From Virgibacillus phasianinus (GTDB lineage: Bacteria; Bacillota; Bacilli; Bacillales; Amphibacillaceae), in NCBI RefSeq assembly GCF_002216775.1, contig NZ_CP022315.1:1922001-1986000 (forward strand): a stretch of 64,000 bases of DNA, written 5' to 3'. Numbering within the stretch: position 1 is the first letter of the stretch; each line of letters opens with the position of its first letter. The translations under genes and the position numbers were made by a program. The notes beneath the pieces are model-generated. The model worked only from the letters and a program-made list of their open reading frames with translations. It was not told where the DNA came from and searched no databases. Of this stretch, positions 7,945-15,497 are shown one piece after another.

Positions 7945-8694
7945 ATGAAAAGTAAAACAGGTGTATTACTAGGGCGTTTAATGCGCAATATCATGCGTAG
8001 CCCAGATACGATTATCACAGTGGCGATTACGCCAATTATGATGATGCTGTTGTTTGTCTACGTATTTGGCGGCGCGATAGAGACAGGAACGGACAACTAC
8101 GTCAATTATTTATTGCCGGGAATCTTGCTGATGGCTATCGCATCCGGAGTCGCTTATACTTCCTTGCGGCTGTTTACAGATGTAAAAAGTGGGCTGATGG
8201 CGCGTTTCATTACCATGCCCATCAAACGCTCATCCATATTGTGGGCCCATGTATTAACCTCGCTTGTTTCCAATGCGCTTACTGTTCTGATGGTTATCCT
8301 CGTTGCGCTCTTGATGGGATTCCGCTCCAACGCTGATATTTTGGAGTGGCTCGTTGTAGCTGGGATACTAGGGCTGTTTACGCTGGCGCTGACATGGCTG
8401 GCGGTGATTCCCGGATTGAGAGCGGGCTCTATGGAGGGAGCGACTGCCTACTCGTACCCACTGATTTTTCTTCCGTTCATCAGTTCAGCTTTTGTTCCCA
8501 CAGAAACCATGCCTAAAATTGTCCGTGTGTTCGCTGAAAACCAGCCCGTAACTTCAACCGTGAATGCAATTCGTGCCCTCTTGTATGAAGGGTCTGTTGG
8601 CAACGGTATCTGGAGCGCGCTTGCCTGGTGCATTGTCATCATGGTCATCGCTTACTTCTTTGCAAGTAGGGAATTTAAACGCCGGTTAGGGTAA
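7945..8694 (+). CDS. ABC-2 type transporter permease
   Basis: 249 residues, six predicted membrane helices and the ABC-2 family segment LPFISSAFVPTETMPKIVRVFAENQPVTSTVNAIRALL, typical of DrrB/YadH-like drug-export permeases. It starts directly after the ATPase stop codon with GGAGGAG upstream. The PadR-DUF1048-ATPase-permease order indicates an inducible exporter. Because the ATPase gene is broken, this permease is probably non-functional or relies on another ATPase. Confidence 0.87.
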   Translation: MKSKTGVLLGRLMRNIMRSPDTIITVAITPIMMMLLFVYVFGGAIETGTDNYVNYLLPGILLMAIASGVAYTSLRLFTDVKSGLMARFITMPIKRSSILWAHVLTSLVSNALTVLMVILVALLMGFRSNADILEWLVVAGILGLFTLALTWLAVIPGLRAGSMEGATAYSYPLIFLPFISSAFVPTETMPKIVRVFAENQPVTSTVNAIRALLYEGSVGNGIWSALAWCIVIMVIAYFFASREFKRRLG

Positions 8695-8954
8695 GTGTAA
8701 GTATATCATGTTGATTTTCTAGGTGGATGTCTAGTCCACAATATATTTACCGGATTGTGTAAGTCCGAAACAAGAGAAAGCTATTTGATAAGTCTTTGTA
8801 GCCGACGTTGATTTTAGGAATTGACTTTGCAAACAATACCTTTGGATGTTGCAGATGATTTTGATATGATATACGATGTTAATGTTTTTTATCACTATCA
8901 TTAAACGTGGAAAAACGTTTGAAAAATACACAATAGACTCAGGAGTGAATAGAC

Positions 8955-9311
8955 ATGTTACAACATTTTTCCAATGGTTATGTCGCAAAAACCCTTTTTC
9001 AAAGCAGCCTGCCAAAGGTGCAAGGTGATGACCAGACTGCAACGCAATTTAAAGAAGGGTTTAAATTATCCAGAAGGGCAATGAAGTTTGCAGGCCTCCT
9101 TGAATTGATCGGCTCCATATTTTTATTTATATCAATAATAGCCAAATCAGGGAAAAAATTTGCAAGAATTGGTGCGTTAATGATCAATATTGTTCTTGGC
9201 GGCGCCATTTTTAAACACCTTGAAGCCGGACATGGCGTGGCTGGCTCAAAAAAGGCATTAAAATTGTTCGGTTTAAATACGCTTAATTTTATTGAAACCA
9301 TGCGTAAATAA
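8955..9311 (+). CDS. DoxX-like membrane protein
   Basis: 118 residues. The ATG follows AGGAGTG. Two or three membrane helices are visible: FAGLLELIGSIFLFISIIA, then ARIGALMINIVLGGAIFKHL, with the GLLE.iG and the conserved H-x-E-A-G-HG region typical of DoxX/SURF4-like proteins. The N-terminal part, MLQHFSNGYVAKTLFQSSLPK, resembles the VAxxFlxaGxxKL stretch of that family. It stands alone between the ABC operon and a terminator. A degraded paralogue of its C-terminus occurs at 30822-30899. Family assignment is fairly secure; the role is unknown. Confidence 0.65.
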   Translation: MLQHFSNGYVAKTLFQSSLPKVQGDDQTATQFKEGFKLSRRAMKFAGLLELIGSIFLFISIIAKSGKKFARIGALMINIVLGGAIFKHLEAGHGVAGSKKALKLFGLNTLNFIETMRK

Positions 9312-9332
9312 ACTTTTCATAAGGAAGCAGAC

Positions 9333-9368
9333 ATCACCTACTTAAACGGCAAAAAGTAGGTGATTTTA
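9333..9368 (+). terminator. Terminator after the DoxX-like gene
   Basis: ATCACCTACTT pairs perfectly with AAGTAGGTGAT across a 10-base loop, followed by TTTTA. Confidence 0.8.
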
Positions 9369-9420
9369 CACTTTAAGAAAAGTATAAATCTTTATCGGTA
9401 TAAAGTATAAAAATTCTAAG
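9367..9420. repeat. Short dispersed repeat with TTTATCGGTATAAAGTAT core
   Basis: The sequence after the terminator is shared with 34677-34731 (core AAATCTTTATCGGTATAAAG) and its first part, ACTTTAAGAAAAGTATAA, with 11721-11738. The rest of 9421-9599 holds nothing recognisable. Confidence 0.6.
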
Positions 9421-9599
9421 GCTTTCGCCATTAGTTCTTGGCGACAAGCCAAGATTTTCTAATTGATGTCTATTCATTATATTTTCATTAATCAGGCGCA
9501 AGAATTGAACAATGGTGGGCTGTTCCTAGCGGTCTATCTCCCCTCGTCTTTAATCCGTTCTAGAAGTTGTCTAAGAGGCTACTAGTTATATACATGACC

Positions 9600-10325
9600 T
9601 TAGTCCATTACATAGGCAGTACAACGTTCCACGAACTCCAATACCTCTTCCGAAATCGGATATAGTCCAGTTTCCTCAGCAGGCAGCTTCCTAATTTCCC
9701 AGAATTTCTCTACTAACGTTGTATCCCCTTGAAAAGTATTATCCGATAGTTCCGCTAGTTTGGAAGCAATTTGAAAACCTTCTTCTGATTCTGGTCTAAT
9801 ATTGTTTTTGATACACCATTCAACTCGTCGCAGCAATGACATATATTGTTGTGTTGTCTCATCATTGTTACTGAGGTTTGGAAGGATCTTTTGCAACATG
9901 ATCTGTTCATCATCCTCGAAATAGTCCAGCCATTTTTTTGAGTTACTTTGTGAATTTTGCACGACTTCGGAGACATGTTTCCAAGATAAAGACCCTTCTA
10001 AATTAATCATATTGATTAACGAAGTCGTATTAGAAATGTTTGTTTGAAGTTCCGAGAGCTGATCCTGCAGGTAATTGTAGTGTGATATTAGAATTTGTTT
10101 ATAGGATAATCTTTCTAATATATCCCGAATATTTTCCAGTGGAAGTGAAAGGGATTTCAGAATGATAATTTTTTCCAATTGAAATAAATCGTCCTCTGAA
10201 TAATATCGCTTTCCGTTAGCAGCCTTAAAACTTGGAGTAAGCAGATTAATCTGATCATAATAACGAAGTGTGCGAATGGATATATTCCTTTGTTTAGACA
10301 CTTCCCCTGTCGTCCATTGACTCAT
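9600..10325 (-). CDS. MerR family regulator with TipAS-like C-terminal domain
   Basis: 241 residues. Residues 1-70 are a MerR winged helix: WTTGEVSKQRNISIRTLRYYDQINLLTPSFKAANGKRYYSEDDLFQLEKI. A dimerisation coiled coil follows (about 75-110), and the C-terminal 120 residues are helical with a TipAS-like ligand-binding character, so the inducer is probably a drug-like molecule. The start ATG at 10325 has GAGGAGG upstream. It is divergent from a CPBP protease gene whose promoter has the 19-base spacer with internal dyad expected of a MerR-activated promoter. That promoter is the likely target. Confidence 0.88.
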   Translation of the reverse strand: MSQWTTGEVSKQRNISIRTLRYYDQINLLTPSFKAANGKRYYSEDDLFQLEKIIILKSLSLPLENIRDILERLSYKQILISHYNYLQDQLSELQTNISNTTSLINMINLEGSLSWKHVSEVVQNSQSNSKKWLDYFEDDEQIMLQKILPNLSNNDETTQQYMSLLRRVEWCIKNNIRPESEEGFQIASKLAELSDNTFQGDTTLVEKFWEIRKLPAEETGLYPISEEVLEFVERCTAYVMD

Positions 10326-10348
10326 TTAATTCCTCCTCGAAAAAAAGC

Positions 10349-10379
10349 TTGATGGTAACGTTACGTAACCCAGTATAGT
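10349..10379 (+). promoter_or_regulatory. MerR-type promoter with 19-base spacer
   Basis: TTGATG (10349-10354), a 19-base spacer, then TATAGT (10374-10379). The imperfect dyad GGTAACGTTACGTAACC (10354-10370) fills the spacer. Over-long spacers containing a dyad are the hallmark of promoters remodelled by MerR activators. It reads toward the CPBP protease operon. Confidence 0.65.
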
Positions 10380-10416
10380 TGGATTATACCATATAAGAAG
10401 AGGGATGGGATAACGA

Positions 10417-11121
10417 GTGGAAATAAAAAAGATGAGCTGGAAAGAGCACGACCATTGGGGGCTGAAAGAATTCATATGTTTAATGTTGCTAGAATTTGTG
10501 TTTGTAATTGGGCTTATTAAATTTGTTGTTCAACCATTTTATTCTCAGTGGCTTGATAATGATCTATATGCTGGAACATTAATGGGGTTAACAATCGCAG
10601 TTATTCTTATTTTAGGTGTATATTTAATTGCTCTGCGTCCCAAAGGTCTTTCTTGGAGTGAGGTAGGAGCAAAATCATTTCCCGTGAAGGATTGGAAACT
10701 TATTGTCTTATATAGTATCTTCTTATTAGTTGGTGCAGTAATAATAGTGGTGCTTACTAGTTTTATAGAAAATACGTGGGAGAACAGCAAAACAGAGGCA
10801 ATGCAGCAAAACGTAACTTTTTTCGCGTTTTTAATTGCTTTTCTATCCGCAGCAGTTATCTCGCCAATATATGAGGAACTATTTTATCGCGGGTTTTTAT
10901 ATCGCTGGTTGCGCACACGCATTGGTTTAATTGGAGCAATTTTATTAAGCTCGTTAATCTTTACCATTGCTCACATTCCAACTTATAATGTGATGCCTGT
11001 AAATTTCTTTAGTGGGATCATTTTTGCTTTGGCATATGAACGAACTAATTCGATTTGGCCTTCCGTAATGATTCACGGTTTAACTAATGGAACGATGGTA
11101 TTGATGACAGGTTTGGCATAA
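10417..11121 (+). CDS. CPBP family intramembrane glutamic endopeptidase
   Basis: 234 residues with about six to seven membrane helices. The CPBP/Abi signature is complete: EELFYRGFLYRWLR (catalytic Glu pair and Arg), then FTIAHIPTY and MIHGLTNG supplying the metal/catalytic His residues. Start is GTG at 10417 with AGAGGG 12 bases upstream. It is the first gene downstream of a MerR-type promoter and is followed at four bases by another membrane protein gene. Family members cleave prenylated peptides or process bacteriocins and anti-sigma factors; the substrate here is unknown. Confidence 0.88.
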   Translation: MEIKKMSWKEHDHWGLKEFICLMLLEFVFVIGLIKFVVQPFYSQWLDNDLYAGTLMGLTIAVILILGVYLIALRPKGLSWSEVGAKSFPVKDWKLIVLYSIFLLVGAVIIVVLTSFIENTWENSKTEAMQQNVTFFAFLIAFLSAAVISPIYEELFYRGFLYRWLRTRIGLIGAILLSSLIFTIAHIPTYNVMPVNFFSGIIFALAYERTNSIWPSVMIHGLTNGTMVLMTGLA

Positions 11122-11143
11122 GGATATGATAGGAAGTGTTACT

Positions 11144-11677
11144 ATGAATTTTCTTGCTTGGATGATTGTTATAAGTGAAATTGGATTTTGGGTGTTAATT
11201 TTGGCAGGATTCATTACACGTTATATTTTTAAATTAAAGAGGGTAGGTCTTTTCCTATTGGCCTTAACACCAGTTATTGATTTTATTCTGCTGGTGGCTA
11301 CTAGTATTGATTTATACCGTGGTGCCACCGCAACTAAAGTGCATGCAATTGCTGCTGTTTATATTGGGGTTTCTGTTGCATTCGGTAAGAGTATGATTGC
11401 CTGGGCTGATAGACGTTTTCAATATTATGTGATGAAACAGGGACCGAAACCAGTTAAAAGATACGGTCTCGATTATGCGAAACACTATTTTAAAAGCTGG
11501 GGTCAACATGTAATCGCTTATTTAATAGGTGCAGGAATTTTATTCGGCCTGATCTATTTCATTAATGATTCATCGCGAACGGAAGTGTTGACAGGATTTT
11601 TAAAATTATGGACACTTGTGTTAGGCATTGATTTTGTAGTTGCCATTAGTAATTTTGTTTGGCCTAAGAAGGGGTGA
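11144..11677 (+). CDS. Conserved integral membrane protein (YmcC-like)
   Basis: 177 residues from ATG 11144, which has AGGAAGTG upstream; an ATG at 11126 lacks a properly spaced site. Four to five membrane helices, with the conserved-looking stretch IAWADRRFQYYVMKQGPKP in a central cytoplasmic loop. It resembles the uncharacterised YmcC-type membrane proteins of Bacillus. It is the second gene of the MerR-controlled CPBP operon, so it may act with that protease, for example in drug response. No function is assigned. Confidence 0.6.
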   Translation: MNFLAWMIVISEIGFWVLILAGFITRYIFKLKRVGLFLLALTPVIDFILLVATSIDLYRGATATKVHAIAAVYIGVSVAFGKSMIAWADRRFQYYVMKQGPKPVKRYGLDYAKHYFKSWGQHVIAYLIGAGILFGLIYFINDSSRTEVLTGFLKLWTLVLGIDFVVAISNFVWPKKG

Positions 11678-11717
11678 CTTTCTGTTTAATAGGGCAGTTC
11701 ACCCATGGATGCTTTTC

Positions 11718-11738
11718 TACACTTTAAGAAAAGTATAA
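11718..11738. repeat. Copy of the ACTTTAAGAAAAGTATAA repeat
   Basis: An exact short match to 9367-9387, here just upstream of the HAD phosphatase gene, where AAGTATAATAA may double as a -10 region. Confidence 0.45.
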
Positions 11739-11768
11739 TAAACTTTTTGTTAAAGGATGTGTAATTTC

Positions 11769-12407
11769 ATGAAAGCAATCATTTTTGATTTTGATGGTAC
11801 TCTTGCTGATACGTTGCCAGTTTGTTTTTATGCATTTCAAACTGTATTTAAAGAATTTGACAATATTAATGTTACTACAGATGAAGTAAAGGCTATGTTC
11901 GGTCCATCTGAGACTGGAATTATTAAAGAAAACCTTATGAATTCTAACCATGATAAAGCAATAGAATTATATTATGAGAAATATAATGAACGACATCGTG
12001 AGCTTGTACGTGATAATAAGGAAATAAACAGTTTGCTACGGTTTTTAAAAAGTGAGGGTTATAAATTAGGGATAGTAACAGGGAAAGCAAAAAGAAGTTT
12101 ACTCATTTCCTTAAAACACCTTAATATGAACGATTTGTTTGACGTCATTATTACGGGGGATGATGTCAACAATCCAAAGCCCCATCCCGAGGGCGTAAAT
12201 AAGGCATTGGAAAAACTTGGCGTAAAAAACTCTGAAACTGTTTTTCTAGGGGATAGCAACGCTGATATTTTGGCTGGTAAACAAGCTAACGTTCACACGG
12301 TAGGAGTGCAGTGGTTACCAAATTACCAGACACCAGCGTTTAGTGTTAAACCAGATAAAATGTATAGTAGAGTAGATGAATTCACACAGTCACTTACGAG
12401 GGGATAA
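11769..12407 (+). CDS. HAD superfamily hydrolase (phosphoglycolate phosphatase-like)
   Basis: 212 residues from ATG 11769 (AAAGGATG ribosome site; an ATG at 11757 is upstream of good spacing). All HAD motifs are visible: FDFDGTLADT (nucleophile Asp and acid Asp), GIVTGKAKRS (motif II, Thr), NPKPHPEG (motif III Lys), FLGDSNADILAGKQAN (motif IV). The helical cap between motifs I and II makes it subfamily I, as in phosphoglycolate phosphatase Gph or PpaX. It is a soluble Mg-dependent phosphatase; the substrate is not determined. Confidence 0.9.
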   Translation: MKAIIFDFDGTLADTLPVCFYAFQTVFKEFDNINVTTDEVKAMFGPSETGIIKENLMNSNHDKAIELYYEKYNERHRELVRDNKEINSLLRFLKSEGYKLGIVTGKAKRSLLISLKHLNMNDLFDVIITGDDVNNPKPHPEGVNKALEKLGVKNSETVFLGDSNADILAGKQANVHTVGVQWLPNYQTPAFSVKPDKMYSRVDEFTQSLTRG

Positions 12408-12652
12408 GTGACACGTGATAATTTACGGATTATTTAATAGGGAAATGAATCGCTAGTGGAGGTGCTCAGAATGAAGGAATCCGTTGAAAGGGATATATCA
12501 AGGTGAATGCAAACCCTGAATCCGACTAGACCTGAGCTATTACCAACACGAAAGCGTCTTGAAATCTAGAACAAATCATACCCAAGGCTGATTCAAAAAT
12601 CCTCAATTAAGTTAAAATAAGACTACAAGAAAGTTAAAAAGTGGGGATGATG
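12408..12652. other. Intergenic stretch with one 11-codon frame
   Basis: TGGAGGTG precedes ATG 12471, which opens only MKESVERDISR before a TGA at 12504-12506. It may be the scar of a deleted gene. Nothing else is recognisable. Confidence 0.3.
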
Positions 12653-13624
12653 ATGAAAAATAAATCAGGCAGGTTCATTAATCTTGAAGAATATGTATCT
12701 ATTAATGGCATCAAACAATTTCTGTTTCACCGCGGGACCAGCGATGATAACCCGGTTCTGCTTTTCTTACATGGAGGACCGGGCTCTGTTGAATCCCTAT
12801 TTACACAAGCATTCCAGGAAAAATGGGAAGAAATCTATACCGTTATTCATTGGGATCAGCGCGGTGCTGGAAAAACACTGATGAAAAATCTTAACGCACT
12901 GCCGACAATGGATTTGATGCTGCAGGATTTGTTTGAAATTATTCGCTACCTGAAGAAAAAATATAACAAGAATAAGGTTGTTTTGCTCGGTCATTCATGG
13001 GGGAGTGTTTTGGGTTCTGTCTTTATTAAAAAGTATCCTGAGGAAGTAGCTTATTATATAGGAGTAGGTCAGGTTGTCAATATGCTTGAAAATGAGCGGG
13101 TTGGCTATAACAAAGTGAAACAGTTAATGGAGCAGGAAGGCGACAAAAAGTCTATTAAACAGCTTGAATCAATTGGTGAATACCCTGGCGAGAAAATTGT
13201 TTTTAACAAAGAATTTTCACATAAAATAAGCAGGATTAGAAAGCTGCAGGGGAAATATAATTTAAGTGCAAAGATAGACTTATCATTTTGGAAAACTGTA
13301 TTCAAAAGCCCGATTTTTAAGTTTTCGGATCTTATTGCATTTATGAAAATGTTTAAAGCAAACAAGGAGATCTTTAACTTTTTAGGGGATTTTAATTTAG
13401 ACAACGAACTGGCAGGATACAAAGTGCCAATCTACTATATTCTAGGCGAAAATGACTGGCAGGTTCCCTATACTATTGCCCAGAAATACTTTGAAAAGAT
13501 AGATGCGCCAAATAAAGAAATATCTATCATTCCTGATGCCGGACATATGGCGATGATGGACCAGCCCGATTTGTTTTTTGATGCATTATTAAAAATAAAT
13601 AATGTGGAAATGAAGAATCATTGA
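12653..13624 (+). CDS. Alpha/beta hydrolase (proline iminopeptidase-like)
   Basis: 323 residues from ATG 12653; in-frame ATGs at 12647 and 12650 and a GTG at 12641 are alternatives. The oxyanion motif FLHGGPGSVES is that of proline iminopeptidases and related S33 hydrolases. The nucleophile elbow is GHSWGS, the acid is probably the Asp of GENDWQVPY and the base the His of PDAGHMAMMDQP. A helical cap lies between about residues 145 and 240. It is a single gene without evident partners. It may be a peptidase or an esterase. Confidence 0.87.
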   Translation: MKNKSGRFINLEEYVSINGIKQFLFHRGTSDDNPVLLFLHGGPGSVESLFTQAFQEKWEEIYTVIHWDQRGAGKTLMKNLNALPTMDLMLQDLFEIIRYLKKKYNKNKVVLLGHSWGSVLGSVFIKKYPEEVAYYIGVGQVVNMLENERVGYNKVKQLMEQEGDKKSIKQLESIGEYPGEKIVFNKEFSHKISRIRKLQGKYNLSAKIDLSFWKTVFKSPIFKFSDLIAFMKMFKANKEIFNFLGDFNLDNELAGYKVPIYYILGENDWQVPYTIAQKYFEKIDAPNKEISIIPDAGHMAMMDQPDLFFDALLKINNVEMKNH

Positions 13625-13654
13625 TTTTGTTCAGGCTACTGGTCGCTTGTCAGA

Positions 13655-13805
13655 TTGAACTCGGGCGGGGGAATGCGGAACTCGGGAGAAAACAGATGGA
13701 ACTTGGAAGAGAGCAAGTCCAAGTCGGGAGAGAAACGGCTGTCTCCCGAGTTGGCTTGACTTTCGCCTGAGTTCCGGCGGGACAAGGAACCTGTCCCTAT
13801 GTCCC
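13655..13805. repeat. AACTCGGG repeats joined to a GGGACA...TGTCCC palindrome
   Basis: 13655-13778 holds several degenerate AACTCGGGNGAAA-type units in both directions (for example AACTCGGGAGAAAA and CTCCCGAGTTGGC). It ends with GAGTTCCGGCGGGACAAGG and the palindrome GGGACAAGGAACCTGTCCC (13779-13805). The identical junction occurs at 15350-15385. The block lies between converging genes. Confidence 0.7.
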
Positions 13806-13810
13806 ATCCA

Positions 13811-14284
13811 TTATCTGATATAAAACGCGGGTGGTTCAATGCCCAGCATTCGCAAATATATATAACCCTGTCCACGATGGTGGATTTCATTTTCCAGGGA
13901 GTATTGAAGTCGTTCAAAGTGGCTTTGTGGCGGAGCATTGAAAAAGGGATCGTCCATCACTTCGGCCAGTCTTTCCTCTGTTACGGATTTCCACAATCCA
14001 CGAGTTTCGGCACGTACCTGTTCACAGGACTCAAGCAAATTTTCTTTAGTGGAGACGTCTGTGAACTGATCTTTGTACTCCCATTCATCCTGCGCAATGC
14101 CCCGCATGAAGGCTCTTTCGACATTCAAAATTTCCTTCACCATCGCTGAAAAAGGCCGAAGCGGCTCAACAGGTGCATAATCGAACAACTTGTCTGCTGG
14201 AAAGGCTTCAATCACCCGTATCGTCAACCTTCTATTTCCTTCCAATATCTCCATCAATTCTTCTTTTGAAATTGCCAAATTCAT
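13811..14284 (-). CDS. DinB family protein
   Basis: 157 residues from ATG 14284; AGGAG lies only three bases upstream, so the TTG at 14278 is an equally likely start. It is a four-helix bundle of the DinB/YfiT type: EELMEILEGNRRLTIRVIEAFPADKLFDYAP, later VKEILNVERAFMRGI, and the C-terminal NEIHHRGQGYIYLRMLGIEPP, whose His residues form the metal site of the family. DinB-like proteins are metal-dependent thiol S-transferases or related. It is a single gene; the specific activity is unknown. Confidence 0.85.
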   Translation of the reverse strand: MNLAISKEELMEILEGNRRLTIRVIEAFPADKLFDYAPVEPLRPFSAMVKEILNVERAFMRGIAQDEWEYKDQFTDVSTKENLLESCEQVRAETRGLWKSVTEERLAEVMDDPFFNAPPQSHFERLQYSLENEIHHRGQGYIYLRMLGIEPPAFYIR

Positions 14285-14467
14285 TCTCTCCTTTGTTATC
14301 AATAATTTGGGTTAAGAATTAAGTGCACTTCGTGGCTTTGGCAGGGAAGCACGCATGCAGGCGGACTTTTCTCAAAATTCCCCGTCACGACTTGCTCCCG
14401 GAACTCCATGTGCTTTATGCGCACCCCGAACTGCAATTCCGGCCCCTCTATGAATATAACCCTAAAG

Positions 14468-15025
14468 TCAAACCTTTCTTGTTTTTATCATTGCAGCGAG
14501 CTTATTTAACGTTTTCCAGTTACGAATTGTCACTGGAACTCCTAATTTCTGAAGACGATTCACCAGCCTGGAATTTCGAATGCTATTATAAAATAAAAGG
14601 TAAATATCCCTGCCTTCAACTTGGTATGTTTCTTGTTCACTTTTGTAACTGCTTAATCGTTCAATTTCCTCCTGCGACGGTAGTTTAGGCAGTAAAGCCA
14701 CGTGAAGGCTTTCTCCGACTGCTGATGCTTTTGCCTCAGATAAAGCTTTCTCCGGAAATGGACAATTTCTGATAATCCTTTCTAATTCCTCATCCGTTCT
14801 CAAAATAACACTGACCGAAAATCCGAATTCCTCCTCTATTTTATTCTCAATTTGTATCTGCAACGGTTCCTTTTCTTCATCGGATTCAAATAGGATATTA
14901 CCACTATGAATATAAGTTTGTACCCGATTAAGCCCCATCAGTTCGAGTGCGTGCCTTAATTCGGCCATCTTGACCCTATTCTTTCCACCTACGTTAATAC
15001 CGCGCAACAGTGCGATATAATTCAT
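14468..15025 (-). CDS. DUF1697 domain-containing protein
   Basis: 185 residues. The opening MNYIALLRGINVGGKNRVKMAELRHALELMGLNRVQTYIHSGNILFES is diagnostic of DUF1697. The C-terminus SRLVNRLQKLGVPVTIRNWKTLNKLAAMI also fits, with the RNWKT motif. The family is cytosolic and of unknown function. The start codon is preceded by GAGGGAG. It is transcribed toward the DinB gene, with a 180-base gap. Confidence 0.9.
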   Translation of the reverse strand: MNYIALLRGINVGGKNRVKMAELRHALELMGLNRVQTYIHSGNILFESDEEKEPLQIQIENKIEEEFGFSVSVILRTDEELERIIRNCPFPEKALSEAKASAVGESLHVALLPKLPSQEEIERLSSYKSEQETYQVEGRDIYLLFYNSIRNSRLVNRLQKLGVPVTIRNWKTLNKLAAMIKTRKV

Positions 15026-15289
15026 GAATCTCCCTCTTTCACAATGCTTGTAATCTAACTTTAATCCTATAAAGCAGTATCAGCTAAGCCAACAACGTAC
15101 AACTGACTGTCATCTAACCATCGTTATTGAAGCTCCCGGTATTTCTGCAAAAGTATTACGCTTGCCTTCAGCAGTAAACTAGTTATACAATCCGAATTTA
15201 TTCAATATCATTCCTTCCATTTAGAATACGTTCGATACAATAGTAATTCTTTCTAACTTTTATAAATCCTTCTTTTATGTCTCCTGAGT

Positions 15290-15385
15290 CGAAGTTGCCA
15301 CCTCCCAAGTTCAGCATGTTGTTGACCGACTTGGCTTGGTTTTCGCCCGAGTTCCGGCGGGACAAGGAACCTGTCCCTATGTCCC
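15290..15385. repeat. AACTCGGG/GGGACA composite repeat, second copy
   Basis: TTGGCTTGGTTTTCGCCCGAG and GTTCCGGCGGGACAAGGAACC repeat the arrangement at 13755-13805 almost base for base. A reading frame crossing it into the amidohydrolase gene is an artefact. The rest of 15026-15289 has no recognisable gene. Confidence 0.7.
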
Positions 15386-15415
15386 GCTGTATTATTCCGA
15401 AATTATTGACAATTT

Positions 15416-15463
15416 TAATATTGTTGCTGTAATGTTATATGAAAACGCTTTTAAAGGTAAAAA
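15416..15463 (+). promoter_or_regulatory. Promoter with a candidate cre site, upstream of the amidohydrolase
   Basis: TTGACA (15416-15421), an 18-base spacer and TAATGT (15440-15445). Immediately after is TGAAAACGCTTTTA (15450-15463), one mismatch from the CcpA cre consensus, placed where CcpA would block transcription. This suggests carbon catabolite repression. Confidence 0.5.
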
Positions 15464-15497
15464 GTTACTATTAATTCATATTAATTGGGGTGATGGA

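Noticed and set aside
15336-15497. N-terminal extension of the amidohydrolase starting in the repeat
   Set aside because: It translates repeat DNA, has no ribosome site, and a well-placed GGGGTG and ATG exist at 15487-15500.
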